Numbered from the stretch's first letter, positions 46,210-56,282 are shown. The stretch: 64,000 bases of DNA from Achromobacter spanius (GCF_002812705.1 NZ_CP025030.1:1302001-1366000), one strand, 5' to 3'. Program-made: numbers and translations. Notes: generated by a model from the letters alone, not told the origin.

Positions 46210-47229
46210 TCAGGGCATGTCGTTCAGGTGGCAGGCGCTGAATTGGCCGGGCGCGATTTCCCGCAGCAAGGGCCGTTCCGCCTTGCAGCGCGCCATGGCG
46301 TGGGGACAACGTGGGTGGAATGCGCAGCCAGTGGGCGGGTCCAGCGGGGACGGCAGTTCACCCTTGATCGGCTGATACGTGCGCCGACCGGGCGTCAACG
46401 TCGGCAACTCTTTCAACAGTGCCTGTGTATACGGATGGTTGGCGCGCTGGAAAACCGTGTCGGTCGGCGCAAGCTCCACCACGCGCCCCAGGTACATGAT
46501 CGCCACGCGGTCCGATATGTGGCTGACCACGCTCAGGTTGTGGCTGATGAACAGATACGTCAGGTCCAGGTCGTCGCGCAACTGTTCAAACAGGTTCAGC
46601 ACCTGCGCCTGAATCGACACATCCAAGGCGGCCACGGCTTCATCGCAGACGATCACGGACGGCTTGAGCGCCAGCGCCCGCGCGATACCGATGCGCTGGC
46701 GCTGCCCGCCTGAAAACTGATGCGGATAGCGTTGCACGAAAGATGGGTCCAGGCCCACTTGCCGCATCAGCCCCGCCACGTATTCCGCCTTGTCGCGCGC
46801 AGCGATAAGGCCGTGCGCCACGGGGGCCTCACCGATGATTTCGCGCACCCGCATACGTGGGTTGAGCGAGGCGTAGGGGTCCTGGAAGATCATCTGCACG
46901 CCCAGCTCGTAGGCGCGCCGCTCCGGCCCCGTCATCGTCCGCACGGCCTTGCCCTGGTAGTGCACATCGCCCGACGAGGGCGGCAGAATGCCCGACACGA
47001 CGCGGCCCAGCGTGGATTTTCCACAGCCCGATTCACCCACGATGCCGATGACTTCGCCCGGCTGCACATCCAGGTCCACACCGGCCACGGCGTGCACCAC
47101 CTGTGTCTTCAAGCCCGCCCCCAGCAAATTGGCAATGCGCCCGGCCAGGTCCACGGGCTGCACAAAGCGCAGTTCCACGTCGCGCAGGGACAGGATGGGG
47201 GTGGCGGCGTCGCGTTCTGCTGCGCTCAT
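46210..47229 (-). CDS. Oligopeptide/dipeptide ABC transporter ATP-binding protein (OppF/DppF type)
   Basis: 339 aa from the ATG at 47229 (MSAAERDAATPILSLRDVEL), overlapping the partner ATPase stop as ATGA. Walker A GESGCGKST, signature FSGGQRQR, Walker B VIVCDEAVAALDV, and the OppF C-terminal region with CAFHPRCPHAMARCKAERP, an iron-sulfur-like Cys set of the family. Second ATPase of the peptide importer and last gene of the operon. Confidence 0.92.
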   Translation of the reverse strand: MSAAERDAATPILSLRDVELRFVQPVDLAGRIANLLGAGLKTQVVHAVAGVDLDVQPGEVIGIVGESGCGKSTLGRVVSGILPPSSGDVHYQGKAVRTMTGPERRAYELGVQMIFQDPYASLNPRMRVREIIGEAPVAHGLIAARDKAEYVAGLMRQVGLDPSFVQRYPHQFSGGQRQRIGIARALALKPSVIVCDEAVAALDVSIQAQVLNLFEQLRDDLDLTYLFISHNLSVVSHISDRVAIMYLGRVVELAPTDTVFQRANHPYTQALLKELPTLTPGRRTYQPIKGELPSPLDPPTGCAFHPRCPHAMARCKAERPLLREIAPGQFSACHLNDMP

Positions 47230-48236
47230 TTGGGGTCTGGGTCTCCGGCGTGCCAGCAGCGCACCCATTGCGCCGGGCGAACTTCCACAGGCTGCGGTTC
47301 GATCAGACAGGCGTCGGTCGCGCGCGGGCAGCGCCCACGGAACGCACAGCCTTGCGGCAGATTCAACAGCGAAGGCGTCATGCCAGGAATCGGCACCAGC
47401 GGCTTGCCGCGCGATTCCGGCGTGGGGATCGATGCAATCAACCCATGCGTGTAGGGATGCATGGGATGCGTGATCACGTCGTACGTGCTGCCGGTCTCAA
47501 CCACACGGCCTGCATACATCACCGACACCCGGTCGGCCAAGCCAGCCACCACCGCCAGATCGTGCGTGATCCATATCAAGCCGGTACCGGTTTCGCGGCA
47601 CAGCTTCTGCACTTCGAAAAGAATCTGCCCTTGAATCGTGACGTCGAGCGCCGTCGTGGGCTCGTCGGCAATGATCAGGCGCGGTGAATTCAAGAGCGCG
47701 ATGGCGATTGCCACGCGCTGGCGCATGCCACCGGACAACTGGTGCGGATACGCCCGCAGGCGCTCCTGGGGCGACGGAATGCCCACCATCGTCAACGTCT
47801 GCAGGGCGCGCTGGCGCGCTTGTTCACGCGATACCTTATGGTGCGCCTGCACCGCCTCGATCATCTGCGTATCCACGCGCAGCACGGGGTTCAGCGTCAT
47901 CATCGGGTCCTGGAAGATCATCGCGATCTCCTGGCCTCGCAGTTGACGCCAGCGGCTCGGCGTCGCGCCGCGCAGGTCTTCACCGTTCAAGCGCAGGTGC
48001 CCTTCAACGATGCGGCCTGGCTCGTCCAGCAAACCCATCAGCGAAAAGCCAGTAATGCTCTTGCCTGACCCTGATTCGCCCACCAGCCCCAGGATTTCGC
48101 CTTCGGCCAAGGTCAAGTCCACGCCATCCACCGCCTTCACCACGCCATTGCGCGTGAAGAAGTGCGTCTTCAATCCTTGCACCTCAAGAACATTCGGGCG
48201 CGCGGCTAATGGTGTTTCCACAGCGTTTGTCTGCAT
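47226..48236 (-). CDS. Oligopeptide/dipeptide ABC transporter ATP-binding protein (OppD/DppD type)
   Basis: 336 aa from the ATG at 48236 (MQTNAVETPLAARPNVLEVQ); the frame upstream overlaps the permease and is a shadow. Walker A GESGSGKSI, signature LSGGMRQR, Walker B LIIADEPTTALDV and C-terminal CAFRGRCPRATDAC. Works as a heterodimer with the following ATPase. Confidence 0.92.
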   Translation of the reverse strand: MQTNAVETPLAARPNVLEVQGLKTHFFTRNGVVKAVDGVDLTLAEGEILGLVGESGSGKSITGFSLMGLLDEPGRIVEGHLRLNGEDLRGATPSRWRQLRGQEIAMIFQDPMMTLNPVLRVDTQMIEAVQAHHKVSREQARQRALQTLTMVGIPSPQERLRAYPHQLSGGMRQRVAIAIALLNSPRLIIADEPTTALDVTIQGQILFEVQKLCRETGTGLIWITHDLAVVAGLADRVSVMYAGRVVETGSTYDVITHPMHPYTHGLIASIPTPESRGKPLVPIPGMTPSLLNLPQGCAFRGRCPRATDACLIEPQPVEVRPAQWVRCWHAGDPDPK

Positions 48237-48247
48237 CGCGTCCGCCT

Positions 48248-49171
48248 CTAATTCGCGTGACGCGGGTTGAGCACATCGCGCAGGTGGTCGCCCACCAGGT
48301 TGATGGCGATGATGGCCAGCGCCAGCGCAATGCCGGGAAAGAACGAGATCCAGTACTGACCCGACAACAGGTATTCGAAGCCGTTGTAGATCAGCATGCC
48401 CAGCGACGGCTCGGTCACCGGCACCCCCACGCCCAGGAACGACAGCGTGGCTTCCAGGGCGATGGCGTGCGCCAGGTCGATGGTGGCGATCACGATAAGC
48501 GGCGGCATGCAGTTGGGCAGCACATGGCGAAACAACACGCGCCCCCAGGACAAGGACATACAACGCGCGGCCTCCACGTATTCCTTGCCACGCTCCACCA
48601 GCGCGGCGCCACGCGCGGCCCGGGCGAAATACGCCCACTGCACGACGATCAGCGCGATGATCACCTTATCCACACCCTTGCCCAAAATCGCCAAGAGCAT
48701 CAGCGCCACCAGGATGGCGGGGAACGACAACTGGATATCCACAATCCGCATCAGCAGCGCGTCGATACGGCCACCAAAATAGGCCGCGATCAAGCCCACG
48801 GTGGCGCCGATGCCAAAGGCCGCCAGCACCGACACGGTAGCCACCATCAAACTGGTGCGCATGCCATAGAGAATGGCCGACAGCAGGTCGCGCGCCTGCC
48901 CGTCGGTGCCCAGCCAGTGGTGCATGGACCCATCGCCGCTTTCGCTGCCAGGCTTCAGCTTGGAATCCATGATATCCAGCGCCGCCAGGTCGTAGGGATT
49001 TTGCGGCGCAATCCAGGGCGCCAACAACGCAGCACCCACAATCACCACCAGCATCACCAGGCCCAAGGTAGCCAGCTTGCTGGCGAAGAAATCCTTCACG
49101 AAGCGGCGCCAGGGCGTCTCTTCCTTGCGCGCGGCGGCCGGTGCGACGGGAACATTGACGTTGGTGTTCAT
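48248..49171 (-). CDS. Oligopeptide/dipeptide ABC transporter permease (OppC/DppC type)
   Basis: 307 aa. Cytoplasmic N-terminus, first helix LATLGLVMLVVIVGAALLAP, then the periplasmic DppC-like insert and SMHHWLGTDGQARDLLSAIL, which is diagnostic. EAA loop EAARCMSLSWGRVLFRHVLP. Four-base overlap with the partner permease. Confidence 0.92.
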   Translation of the reverse strand: MNTNVNVPVAPAAARKEETPWRRFVKDFFASKLATLGLVMLVVIVGAALLAPWIAPQNPYDLAALDIMDSKLKPGSESGDGSMHHWLGTDGQARDLLSAILYGMRTSLMVATVSVLAAFGIGATVGLIAAYFGGRIDALLMRIVDIQLSFPAILVALMLLAILGKGVDKVIIALIVVQWAYFARAARGAALVERGKEYVEAARCMSLSWGRVLFRHVLPNCMPPLIVIATIDLAHAIALEATLSFLGVGVPVTEPSLGMLIYNGFEYLLSGQYWISFFPGIALALAIIAINLVGDHLRDVLNPRHAN

Positions 49172-50142
49172 CGGCGGCTATCCAGACGTACGCGGGGGTC
49201 CAGCACCGTATAGATGATGTCCACCACCAGGTTCAACATGACCAGGAAAAACACGATCAAAAGCAGATACGCCACGACCACCGGACGATCAAGATTGATG
49301 ATCGAGTCGATCAGCAGTTTGCCCATGCCCGGCCACGAAAACACGGTTTCAGTGACCACGGCGAACGCCATCACCTGGCCGAACTCCAGGCCCGCCACGG
49401 TCACGACCGGAATCAGGATGTTCTTCAACAGATGCACGCCCAGCACGCGCTTTTCCGACAAGCCCTTGGCACGCGCGAACTTGATGTAATCCATGGGCAG
49501 CGCTTCGCGCGTGGCCGCCCGCGTCACGCGGATGATCATCGCGCACTTGGCGATGGCGATCGTGGCGGCGGGCAAGGCCAGGCTCATCCAACCGCTGAGC
49601 GTCAGCACGCTCAACTCCAGCGAACCGATGCTGACCGTCTTGCCGCGCCCCCCCGCCGGCACCCAGCCCAGCATCACGGCGAACACCATGATCAGCATCA
49701 GGCCGACCCAGAAATTAGGCAGGGAAAAGCCCAGCACGGACCCCGTCATGATGGCGCGCGAGCCCGGCGCCTGCGGCTTCAAGCCCGCCAGGATGCCCAG
49801 CGGCACGCCGATCAGCACCGACATCAGCATGGCCACACAGGCCAGTTCGACGGTGGCCGGCATACGCTCCAGGATCAGGTGCATGGCCGGCTCGCCCGTC
49901 AGGAAGCTGTTGCCGAAATCACCTTGCACCGCCTGGCTCATGAAGATCAGGTACTGCCGCCACAGCGGCTGGTCCAAACCCAGCGACGCGCTGATGGCGG
50001 CGCGCTGCGCCTCGGTTGCTTCCGGGCTGGCCAGCATCGAAACCGGATCGCCCACCATGTAGATGCCAGCAAAAACCAACGCCGACATGACAAGCATGAC
50101 GACGATGGTTTGCAGCAGTCTTCTTACGATTGTTGCCAGCAC
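49168..50142 (-). CDS. Oligopeptide/dipeptide ABC transporter permease (OppB/DppB type)
   Basis: 324 aa. MLATIVRRLLQTIVVMLVMS is the standard start; GLDQPLWRQYLIFMSQAVQG, DFGNSFLTGEP and VRVTRAATREALPMDYIKFA mark the family. EAA region ends VLGVHLLKNILIPVV. First membrane subunit, 22 bp after the binding-protein gene. Confidence 0.92.
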   Translation of the reverse strand: MLATIVRRLLQTIVVMLVMSALVFAGIYMVGDPVSMLASPEATEAQRAAISASLGLDQPLWRQYLIFMSQAVQGDFGNSFLTGEPAMHLILERMPATVELACVAMLMSVLIGVPLGILAGLKPQAPGSRAIMTGSVLGFSLPNFWVGLMLIMVFAVMLGWVPAGGRGKTVSIGSLELSVLTLSGWMSLALPAATIAIAKCAMIIRVTRAATREALPMDYIKFARAKGLSEKRVLGVHLLKNILIPVVTVAGLEFGQVMAFAVVTETVFSWPGMGKLLIDSIINLDRPVVVAYLLLIVFFLVMLNLVVDIIYTVLDPRVRLDSRR

Positions 50143-50164
50143 TGGAAACCGCCCGCGTTGCGCG

Positions 50165-51751
50165 TTACTTCTTCAAGGTTGCAAACTGCGCAAGCGTGAC
50201 CTGGTCAGGACGGCCCTGGTAGCGGATGTCATTCTTCATTGCCCAGACCGACAACTCGAAGTGAATCGGCAGCATGGCGTAGTCGTCCATCGCCATGTTG
50301 CTGGCCTTGGACAGCAGCTCGGCACGCTTGGCGTCGTCCATGGTGGACGATGCTTCCTTCACCAATTCGTCCATCTTCGGATTGGAATATCGGCTACGGT
50401 TGGTGGTGCCCAGGCCGGCTTCCGGATTGCGCGTCACCAGCAGGGATGTCAGCGCGTTGGACATCTCGCCGCTAGTCACCGACCAGCCCGCCAGATAGGC
50501 CGAGAACGCATAGCTGTCGCGGTTCTTGAAGAACACCGGGGGCGCCATCGCGTCCACGCTGGTCTTCACGCCGATGCGCGTCCACATCGATGCGATCGCT
50601 TGCGCCACCTTCGAATCATTCACGTAGCGACCAGAAGGCGAGCCCAGCGTGATCGAGAACCCGTTGGGATAACCGGCTTCCTTCAACAAGGCCTTCGCCT
50701 TTTCCACATCGGCCTTCGGCGCTTTGGAATGTTCCTTGCTGGACCCGAACATGGGGTAGGGCAGCATGTTGCCCGCGGGCAAGGCCACACCGCCCATCAC
50801 GCGCTCAACCAGCGCATCGCGATTGATGGCAAGCGACAGCGCTTCCCGCACGCGCTTGTCTTTCATCGGGTTCTTGTCGGTGCCCTGGATGCCAGGCGAC
50901 GGCTCGGCGTGCTGGTCCAGCGCCACGTACACCACCCGCACCGACGGCGTCTCTTCCACGAAGAGCTTTTTATCGCTCTTCAGCTTGGGCAGGTCGTCGG
51001 TGGGGGGATCTTCGATCATGTCGACGTCACCGGCCAGCAGTGCGGCCACGCGCGCGGCGGCGTTGCTGATCGGGCGGTACACCACGCGGTCCCACTCAGG
51101 CTTTTTGCCCCAGTAGTTTTCATTGCGTGCCAATACGAATTCGGCGCCGCGTTTCCACGACACAAACTTGTAGGGGCCCGTGCCAATCAGGCCATCACCG
51201 CTGTTCAATTCAGTTGTCGTCTTCCCTTCCGGCGCTGGGCCGGAAGCGGCCTTTTTCGACAGGATGGGCAATTGCGCCAGGTTCACCAACAGATTCGGCG
51301 CGGCCTGCTTGGTGGTGATGCGCACGGTCATCGGGTCGACCGCTTCGGTCTTTTCGACCGACCCCAGATACAGCGTAAAGGGAGACGGGCTGTTGGGCAC
51401 CTTGGGCACGCGGTCATACGTGAACACCACGTCTTCGGCGGTGAACGGCGTGCCATCCGAGAACTTCACGTTGGGGCGTAGCTTGAAGGTCCAGACCTTG
51501 CCATCCACCGTCCAGGATTCCGCCAGCGCGGCCTTCGGTTTCAACTGGGCGTCGGTAGCCACCAGCGTATCGAAAATGGTTTGGGAGATCTGCGTGTTCG
51601 GCGTCAGCGCGTGATATTGCGGATCCATCGACGAGGGCTCGGTCTTCAGAGCGATCACCAGATCGCGAGCCAGTGCGGAACTGAATGTGCCAAAGGCCAA
51701 CATCACCGCGGCTGAGCCGCAGGCCAAGACACGCGAAAACCGAGATGCCAT
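50165..51751 (-). CDS. Periplasmic peptide-binding protein (OppA/DppA family 5)
   Basis: 528 aa with signal peptide (MASRFSRVLACGSAAVMLAF, cut after SALA). Mature start RDLVIALKTEPSSMDPQYHA and the family signature with KPKAALAESWTVDGKVWTFK and LRPNVKFSDGTPFTAEDVVF. Captures peptides or related ligands. Head of the operon binding protein-B-C-D-F; divergent from mnmE across a 115-bp gap. Confidence 0.93.
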   Translation of the reverse strand: MASRFSRVLACGSAAVMLAFGTFSSALARDLVIALKTEPSSMDPQYHALTPNTQISQTIFDTLVATDAQLKPKAALAESWTVDGKVWTFKLRPNVKFSDGTPFTAEDVVFTYDRVPKVPNSPSPFTLYLGSVEKTEAVDPMTVRITTKQAAPNLLVNLAQLPILSKKAASGPAPEGKTTTELNSGDGLIGTGPYKFVSWKRGAEFVLARNENYWGKKPEWDRVVYRPISNAAARVAALLAGDVDMIEDPPTDDLPKLKSDKKLFVEETPSVRVVYVALDQHAEPSPGIQGTDKNPMKDKRVREALSLAINRDALVERVMGGVALPAGNMLPYPMFGSSKEHSKAPKADVEKAKALLKEAGYPNGFSITLGSPSGRYVNDSKVAQAIASMWTRIGVKTSVDAMAPPVFFKNRDSYAFSAYLAGWSVTSGEMSNALTSLLVTRNPEAGLGTTNRSRYSNPKMDELVKEASSTMDDAKRAELLSKASNMAMDDYAMLPIHFELSVWAMKNDIRYQGRPDQVTLAQFATLKK

Positions 51752-51866
51752 CGTGATCTCCCTGAGTTGTTTCGGGTTTTGAACCTCGGGGCCACATTAA
51801 CCAGCAAACAAGGGGCTGCGCAACAGTTATATTCCCCTATTGTTCTCGCTTCCGTCCCCTTCAGAT

Positions 51867-53219
51867 ATGTCCGCTTACGCCCCCATTGCCGCCATTGCCA
51901 CCGCCCCCGGAAGAGGTGGCATCGGCGTCGTGCGCGTTTCTGGTGCGGACTTGTCCGAATTGGTGCGCCGCCTGTTCCAGCGCGAACTTACGCCACGCCA
52001 CGCGCACTATCTGCCGTTCAAATCCGTGGATGGCGAACTGCTGGATGAAGGCATCGCGATCTACTTCCGCACCCCCCATTCCTATACCGGTGAAGACGTG
52101 CTGGAACTGCAAGGCCACGGCGGTCCAGCCGTGTTGCGCCGTGTGCTGGAAAGCTGCCTGGCCGCCGGCCGCGACCTTGGCGTGCGCCTGGCCGAGCCCG
52201 GCGAATTCACCCGCCGCGCCTTTCTTAACGACCGCATGGATCTGGCGCAAGCCGAGGCCGTGGCGGACCTGATCGATGCGTCATCGGTAGCCGCCGCGCG
52301 CGGCGCCATGGCTTCGCTGTCCGGCGAATTCTCGGCGCGCGTGAATGACCTTTCCGACCGCATCATCCACCTGCGCATGCTGGTCGAGGCAACGCTGGAT
52401 TTTCCCGAAGAAGAGATAGATTTTCTGGAAAAGTATCAGGCGCGGCCCACGCTTGATGCACTTATCGCTGACCTGTCGCGGCTGATCGCGCAAGCACGCC
52501 AAGGGGTCATCCTGCGCGAGGGTTTGCACGTGGTTCTGGCTGGCCAACCCAACGTGGGTAAATCCAGTCTGCTGAACGCCTTGGCGGGCGACGACATCGC
52601 CATCGTCACCCCGATTGCGGGCACCACGCGCGACAAAGTGGTGCAAGAAATCCATATAGACGGCGTGCCATTGCACATTGTGGACACCGCCGGCCTGCGT
52701 GAAACGGAAGACACTGTAGAGAGCATCGGCATCGCCCGCACCTGGCAGGAAATCGAGCGCGCTGATGTTATTTTGCATCTGCAAGACGCCACCCAACCCG
52801 GCGACGAGCTGGACGCCCAGATCACCGCGCGTCTACCGCCGCGCACGCCGGTGCTGAAGGTTTTCAACAAGGTGGACCTGTTATCCACAGGTTTCGTGGC
52901 GGGCGCCGGCGAATTGGGTATCTCCGCCAAGCGCGGCGCGGGCCTGGATGCGCTGCGCGCCGAACTCCTGAACATCGCCGGCTGGAACCCCGGCGCCGAA
53001 TCCCCCTGGCTGGCGCGCGAACGCCATTTGCACGCCTTGCAGCAAGCGGCCGAGCATCTGGAACTGGCGGGCGAACACGCAGGTCAGGACGACCGGGTAC
53101 TGGATCTGTTTGCCGAAGAGCTACGGCTGGCGCACGACAGCCTGACGAGCATCACCGGCAAGTTCACCAGCGATGATTTGCTGGGCGAGATTTTTTCCAG
53201 TTTCTGTATTGGGAAGTAG
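51867..53219 (+). CDS. mnmE: tRNA uridine-5-carboxymethylaminomethyl(34) synthesis GTPase MnmE
   Basis: 450 aa from the ATG at 51867 ([20 protein letters not shown]). N-terminal folate-binding domain with [18 protein letters not shown] domain with GQPNVGKSS near 226, GTTRDKV and DTAGLRET near 272; C-terminal FCIGK, the essential Cys motif. With MnmG it modifies U34 of tRNAs. Conserved order after yidC, here interrupted by katA, an amidohydrolase and a peptide transporter. mnmG itself is not in the window. A perfect DnaA box lies inside the gene (52881-52889). Confidence 0.97.
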   Translation: MSAYAPIAAIATAPGRGGIGVVRVSGADLSELVRRLFQRELTPRHAHYLPFKSVDGELLDEGIAIYFRTPHSYTGEDVLELQGHGGPAVLRRVLESCLAAGRDLGVRLAEPGEFTRRAFLNDRMDLAQAEAVADLIDASSVAAARGAMASLSGEFSARVNDLSDRIIHLRMLVEATLDFPEEEIDFLEKYQARPTLDALIADLSRLIAQARQGVILREGLHVVLAGQPNVGKSSLLNALAGDDIAIVTPIAGTTRDKVVQEIHIDGVPLHIVDTAGLRETEDTVESIGIARTWQEIERADVILHLQDATQPGDELDAQITARLPPRTPVLKVFNKVDLLSTGFVAGAGELGISAKRGAGLDALRAELLNIAGWNPGAESPWLARERHLHALQQAAEHLELAGEHAGQDDRVLDLFAEELRLAHDSLTSITGKFTSDDLLGEIFSSFCIGK

Positions 53220-53259
53220 TTTTCCCTTCTACGACTGAACGTTATTGGCGAGTAGCCCC

Positions 53260-53718
53260 ATGCCCTTCGTGATCCGGCTTGCCACCCCAAACGACATCCC
53301 CGTCATTGAACGAATCGTCGCGGACGCCTACACCCCCTACGTCGCGCGCATCGGAACCGTGCCGGGTCCGATGCGTGACGACTACGCGAAGCGTGTCGCC
53401 GAAGGGGTGGTCCACGTGCTGGAAGAGGCCGACGTCATCCAGGCGGTGCTGGTCTTGATTCCCGAACCTGATTGCCTGCTGTTGGACAACATTGCGGTGT
53501 CTCCGGCAGCGCAAGGAAAAGGGGTTGGCCGCGTCCTCATGCGCTTCGCGGAAACCAGCGCGCGCGAAGCGGGGCTAGCAAATATCCGTCTTTATACGCA
53601 GGAAAAAATGACGGAAAACATCGCGATCTACCTTCGCTATGGCTATGTTGAAACGCATCGAGCTGAAGAGCTTGGGTTGCGTCGGGTATTCATGCGCAAG
53701 AGCCTGCTTTCAACGTAG
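53260..53718 (+). CDS. GNAT-family N-acetyltransferase
   Basis: 152 aa from the ATG at 53260 (MPFVIRLATPNDIPVIERIV). Acetyl-CoA motif A: LLLDNIAVSPAAQGKGVGRV (R/QxxGxG/A as QGKGVG), then LYTQEKMTENIAIYLRYGYV. Single-domain acetyltransferase of unknown acceptor. 40 bp after mnmE on the same strand; convergent with the channel gene. Confidence 0.9.
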   Translation: MPFVIRLATPNDIPVIERIVADAYTPYVARIGTVPGPMRDDYAKRVAEGVVHVLEEADVIQAVLVLIPEPDCLLLDNIAVSPAAQGKGVGRVLMRFAETSAREAGLANIRLYTQEKMTENIAIYLRYGYVETHRAEELGLRRVFMRKSLLST

Positions 53719-53738
53719 CGAACGACAAAAATGAGCAT

Positions 53739-55115
53739 TTACTCGCTTTTATCTGGCGATGTTTTTGCGACTTTTTTTTGCACGAGGCGGTTGTTGGCCA
53801 GCGACTTCGCATACACCGATTCAGGCCGTATCCAGTGCGCAATCACGTAGCCGGTGATGCAAGCTAGCATCAACGGAAGCATGACTTCATAACTCAAGGT
53901 CATTTCAAAAATCATCAAGATCGACATGAGCGGCGCATGCGTCGTGGCGGCCAGTAGCGCGCCCATGCCTACGACGGCGTAGCTGGAAACCGTCGACAAA
54001 CCACCTGCCGGAATCAAGGCTTGCAAGCCGGTTCCATACAAGGCTCCCAGCGCCGCCCCCACGAATAAAGTTGGCGTGAAAACGCCGCCCACGGCGCCCG
54101 ACCCCGCGCTGGCGGCGGTAGCCAGGATCTTCATCAGCAAGATGGCCGCCACCGCCTGCCATGCCCACTGCGTATGCAGCATGCTGTTGACCACGCTGTA
54201 GCCGTTGCCCCATACCTCGGGGTTGATGACCGAGAGCGCGCCCACAATCAAACCGCCCAGCGCCATGCGCACCCATAGCGGAAACGGCAGCCGGGAAAAG
54301 GTGGCGCGTGCCGTGTCCAGCAAGCGCAGGAATTGCGGCGCGACCAAACCTGCCATCACACCCAAGCCCAGGTAATTGATCACCTCCCAGCCGGATACGA
54401 ATTCAAAGTGCGGCATGTGGAACACGGCGTCGTAGTGCAGGATCTGGCGCGTCACGATATTGGCTACCACCGACGACACCACCAGCGGCACCAGGGTGGC
54501 GGACGAAATCACGCCGAAGACAATTTCAGAGATGAACAACGCGCCCGCAATCGGTGCGTTGTAGGCGGACGTGATGCCCGCAGTCGCCCCACAAGCGACC
54601 AATAGCCGCAAATGGCGGGGCGGCAACAGCAGAAATCGCCCGGTCAGCGACGAAAACATGGCCGCCAACTGCACCATCGGGCCTTCACGGCCGATGGAAG
54701 CCCCCGATCCGATGGAAAAAATGGACGACAGGCTGCGCGCGAGTGTCTGGCGCAATCCGATGACGCCGCGGCCGATGGAAATGGCTTCCATGTAGTCGGC
54801 GGCGCCACGTTTTGGAAGCCATCGGGCAGCCATCTGCAAGATGACGCCGGCAATCGCGCCGCCAAGGGCTGGTGTCAAAAACCGTTGCCATGGGTCCAAG
54901 CCCCGAGCCAGCGACACCATGCCATGCGGCGCATCTTCGCCGCCCAGCACCATCTGCGCCCATCCCAATAGCTCACGAAACACCACCGTCGCGAGTGCGC
55001 CGAACAACCCCATCAACGCCGCCGCGAACAAGGTGGCGGGCAAATTGTCGGCAATAAAGCGGTCTCGCAGACCGTTCAGCCAACGCCATTTCCTGTTTTT
55101 TATCTCGATAGCCAT
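53739..55115 (-). CDS. clcB: ClC-type chloride channel/transporter, ClcB-like
   Basis: 458 aa with about ten or more membrane helices. GSGASIGREGPMVQ contains the gating-Glu motif GREGP, and AVGGVFTPTLFVGA is the GxFxP motif. The classic first filter motif GSGIP is replaced by KRGAADYMEAIS, as in ClcB-type proteins, not ClcA. Probably moves chloride across the inner membrane, perhaps in acid resistance. Divergent from tctD across the proposed origin. Confidence 0.87.
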   Translation of the reverse strand: MAIEIKNRKWRWLNGLRDRFIADNLPATLFAAALMGLFGALATVVFRELLGWAQMVLGGEDAPHGMVSLARGLDPWQRFLTPALGGAIAGVILQMAARWLPKRGAADYMEAISIGRGVIGLRQTLARSLSSIFSIGSGASIGREGPMVQLAAMFSSLTGRFLLLPPRHLRLLVACGATAGITSAYNAPIAGALFISEIVFGVISSATLVPLVVSSVVANIVTRQILHYDAVFHMPHFEFVSGWEVINYLGLGVMAGLVAPQFLRLLDTARATFSRLPFPLWVRMALGGLIVGALSVINPEVWGNGYSVVNSMLHTQWAWQAVAAILLMKILATAASAGSGAVGGVFTPTLFVGAALGALYGTGLQALIPAGGLSTVSSYAVVGMGALLAATTHAPLMSILMIFEMTLSYEVMLPLMLACITGYVIAHWIRPESVYAKSLANNRLVQKKVAKTSPDKSE

Positions 55116-55604
55116 GGCCGAATTCTACGGCTGAAACTGCTCACTTTTTGTTCAGTTAGCCGTCAAGAACGCGACAAGGTACCCCCTCGAATCGCCGCTT
55201 CAGCGAACGCACCTGGAGGCGTTTTTGGGGTCCTGCAAGGCCTAAAAACCCGGTAGGCAAGGGCCGGTTTTTCGGGGTAAAAGTGCCGCTTTCCCACCCC
55301 GTTTGCAGAAACCAGCCTGTGGATAACTCCTAAGTAGCCAGGTTGTGCACATTGTGTGGAGGCAAGTTGAACAAGCTGGGGTTTTGAGGGGTGTCCGAAA
55401 TGTTGTCCAACTTCAACTTTTTTCCCACACAGAGTTCTTGCACAGGCAAAAACGGCTGCAAGCTAATGAAAAGATTCAGGTTTTCAAGGTTAAGGTAGTT
55501 ATCCACAGGCCTTATTAATCATTAGTCTTTATATAAAGAGAAATAAAGGAAAAGCCAAACATGCTTTCCCATTCCGCCCAGCCACTCCCCCCCGGACTCC
55601 GTCC
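55116..55604. other. oriC: Candidate chromosomal replication origin (oriC)
   Basis: 489 bp without a gene. Perfect DnaA boxes in opposite directions at 55318-55326 (TGTGGATAA) and 55499-55507 (TTATCCACA), a one-mismatch TTGTGCACA at 55343-55351, and an AT-rich tract at 55509-55555 (TTATTAATCATTAG, TTTATATAAAG) next to the second box that could unwind. Genes diverge from it (clcB left, tctD right). Base skew changes here: in hand-counted rows C exceeds G in plus-coded genes at 41-43 kb, but G exceeds C even in a minus-coded gene at 61 kb. Assignment is inferred. Confidence 0.6.
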
Positions 55605-56282
55605 ATGCGCATCCTCCTGATAGAAGACGAAGCTGAACTTGCCCGTTGGCTTTCCCGAAGCCTGGCCAGGCACGCTGGCTTTGTCGTTGAGTGGGCTGAC
55701 GACGGATTGGTCGCCGAAAGAAGGTTGGCAATCGAAGAATTCGACGCAGTCATCCTGGATCTGGGACTTCCCGGCATGGATGGCCATGCCTTGCTGGCAA
55801 AAATTCGCGCGCGAGACGACCGAACGCCGGTGTTGGTCTTGACCGCGCGCGATTCATTGGCCGAAAAAATCGGCACGCTGCACCTCGGTGCAGACGATTT
55901 CCTGCCGAAACCGTTTGTTGTGGAAGAGTTGGAAGCGCGTTTGATCGCACTGATTCGGCGCAGCCGTGGTCGCGAACATCCGCGTTTGGCTCTGGGAAAC
56001 CTGGTTTTTGAGACGTCCGCTCAGAAATTCACGGTCTCTGGACAGACTTTGCACTTATCCCCACGTGAACACGCGGTACTACGGGTGCTGATCCAAAAAA
56101 GTGGCGAACCCATCAACAAGCAGCAGATCCTTGACCGCATCGTGTCGGACGATGCGGACATCAACCTGGAAGCCATCGAGGTGCTGGTGCACCGCTTGCG
56201 CAAAAAATTGGCGGATACCGGTGTGCAGATCGTGACCATGCGTGGCATGGGGTACTGCCTGGAGAACCTTGTTGACAACTAG
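55605..56282 (+). CDS. tctD: Two-component response regulator TctD (OmpR/PhoB type)
   Basis: 225 aa. Receiver domain MRILLIEDEAELARWLSRSL with phospho-acceptor Asp52 (VILDLGLPGMDG), Thr in VLVLTARD and Lys in FLPKPF. C-terminal winged helix from about 125 (FTVSGQTLHLSPREHAVLRV ... LVHRLRKKL). Controls the tctCBA tricarboxylate uptake genes downstream. Its end overlaps the sensor kinase start region. Confidence 0.92.
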   Translation: MRILLIEDEAELARWLSRSLARHAGFVVEWADDGLVAERRLAIEEFDAVILDLGLPGMDGHALLAKIRARDDRTPVLVLTARDSLAEKIGTLHLGADDFLPKPFVVEELEARLIALIRRSRGREHPRLALGNLVFETSAQKFTVSGQTLHLSPREHAVLRVLIQKSGEPINKQQILDRIVSDDADINLEAIEVLVHRLRKKLADTGVQIVTMRGMGYCLENLVDN

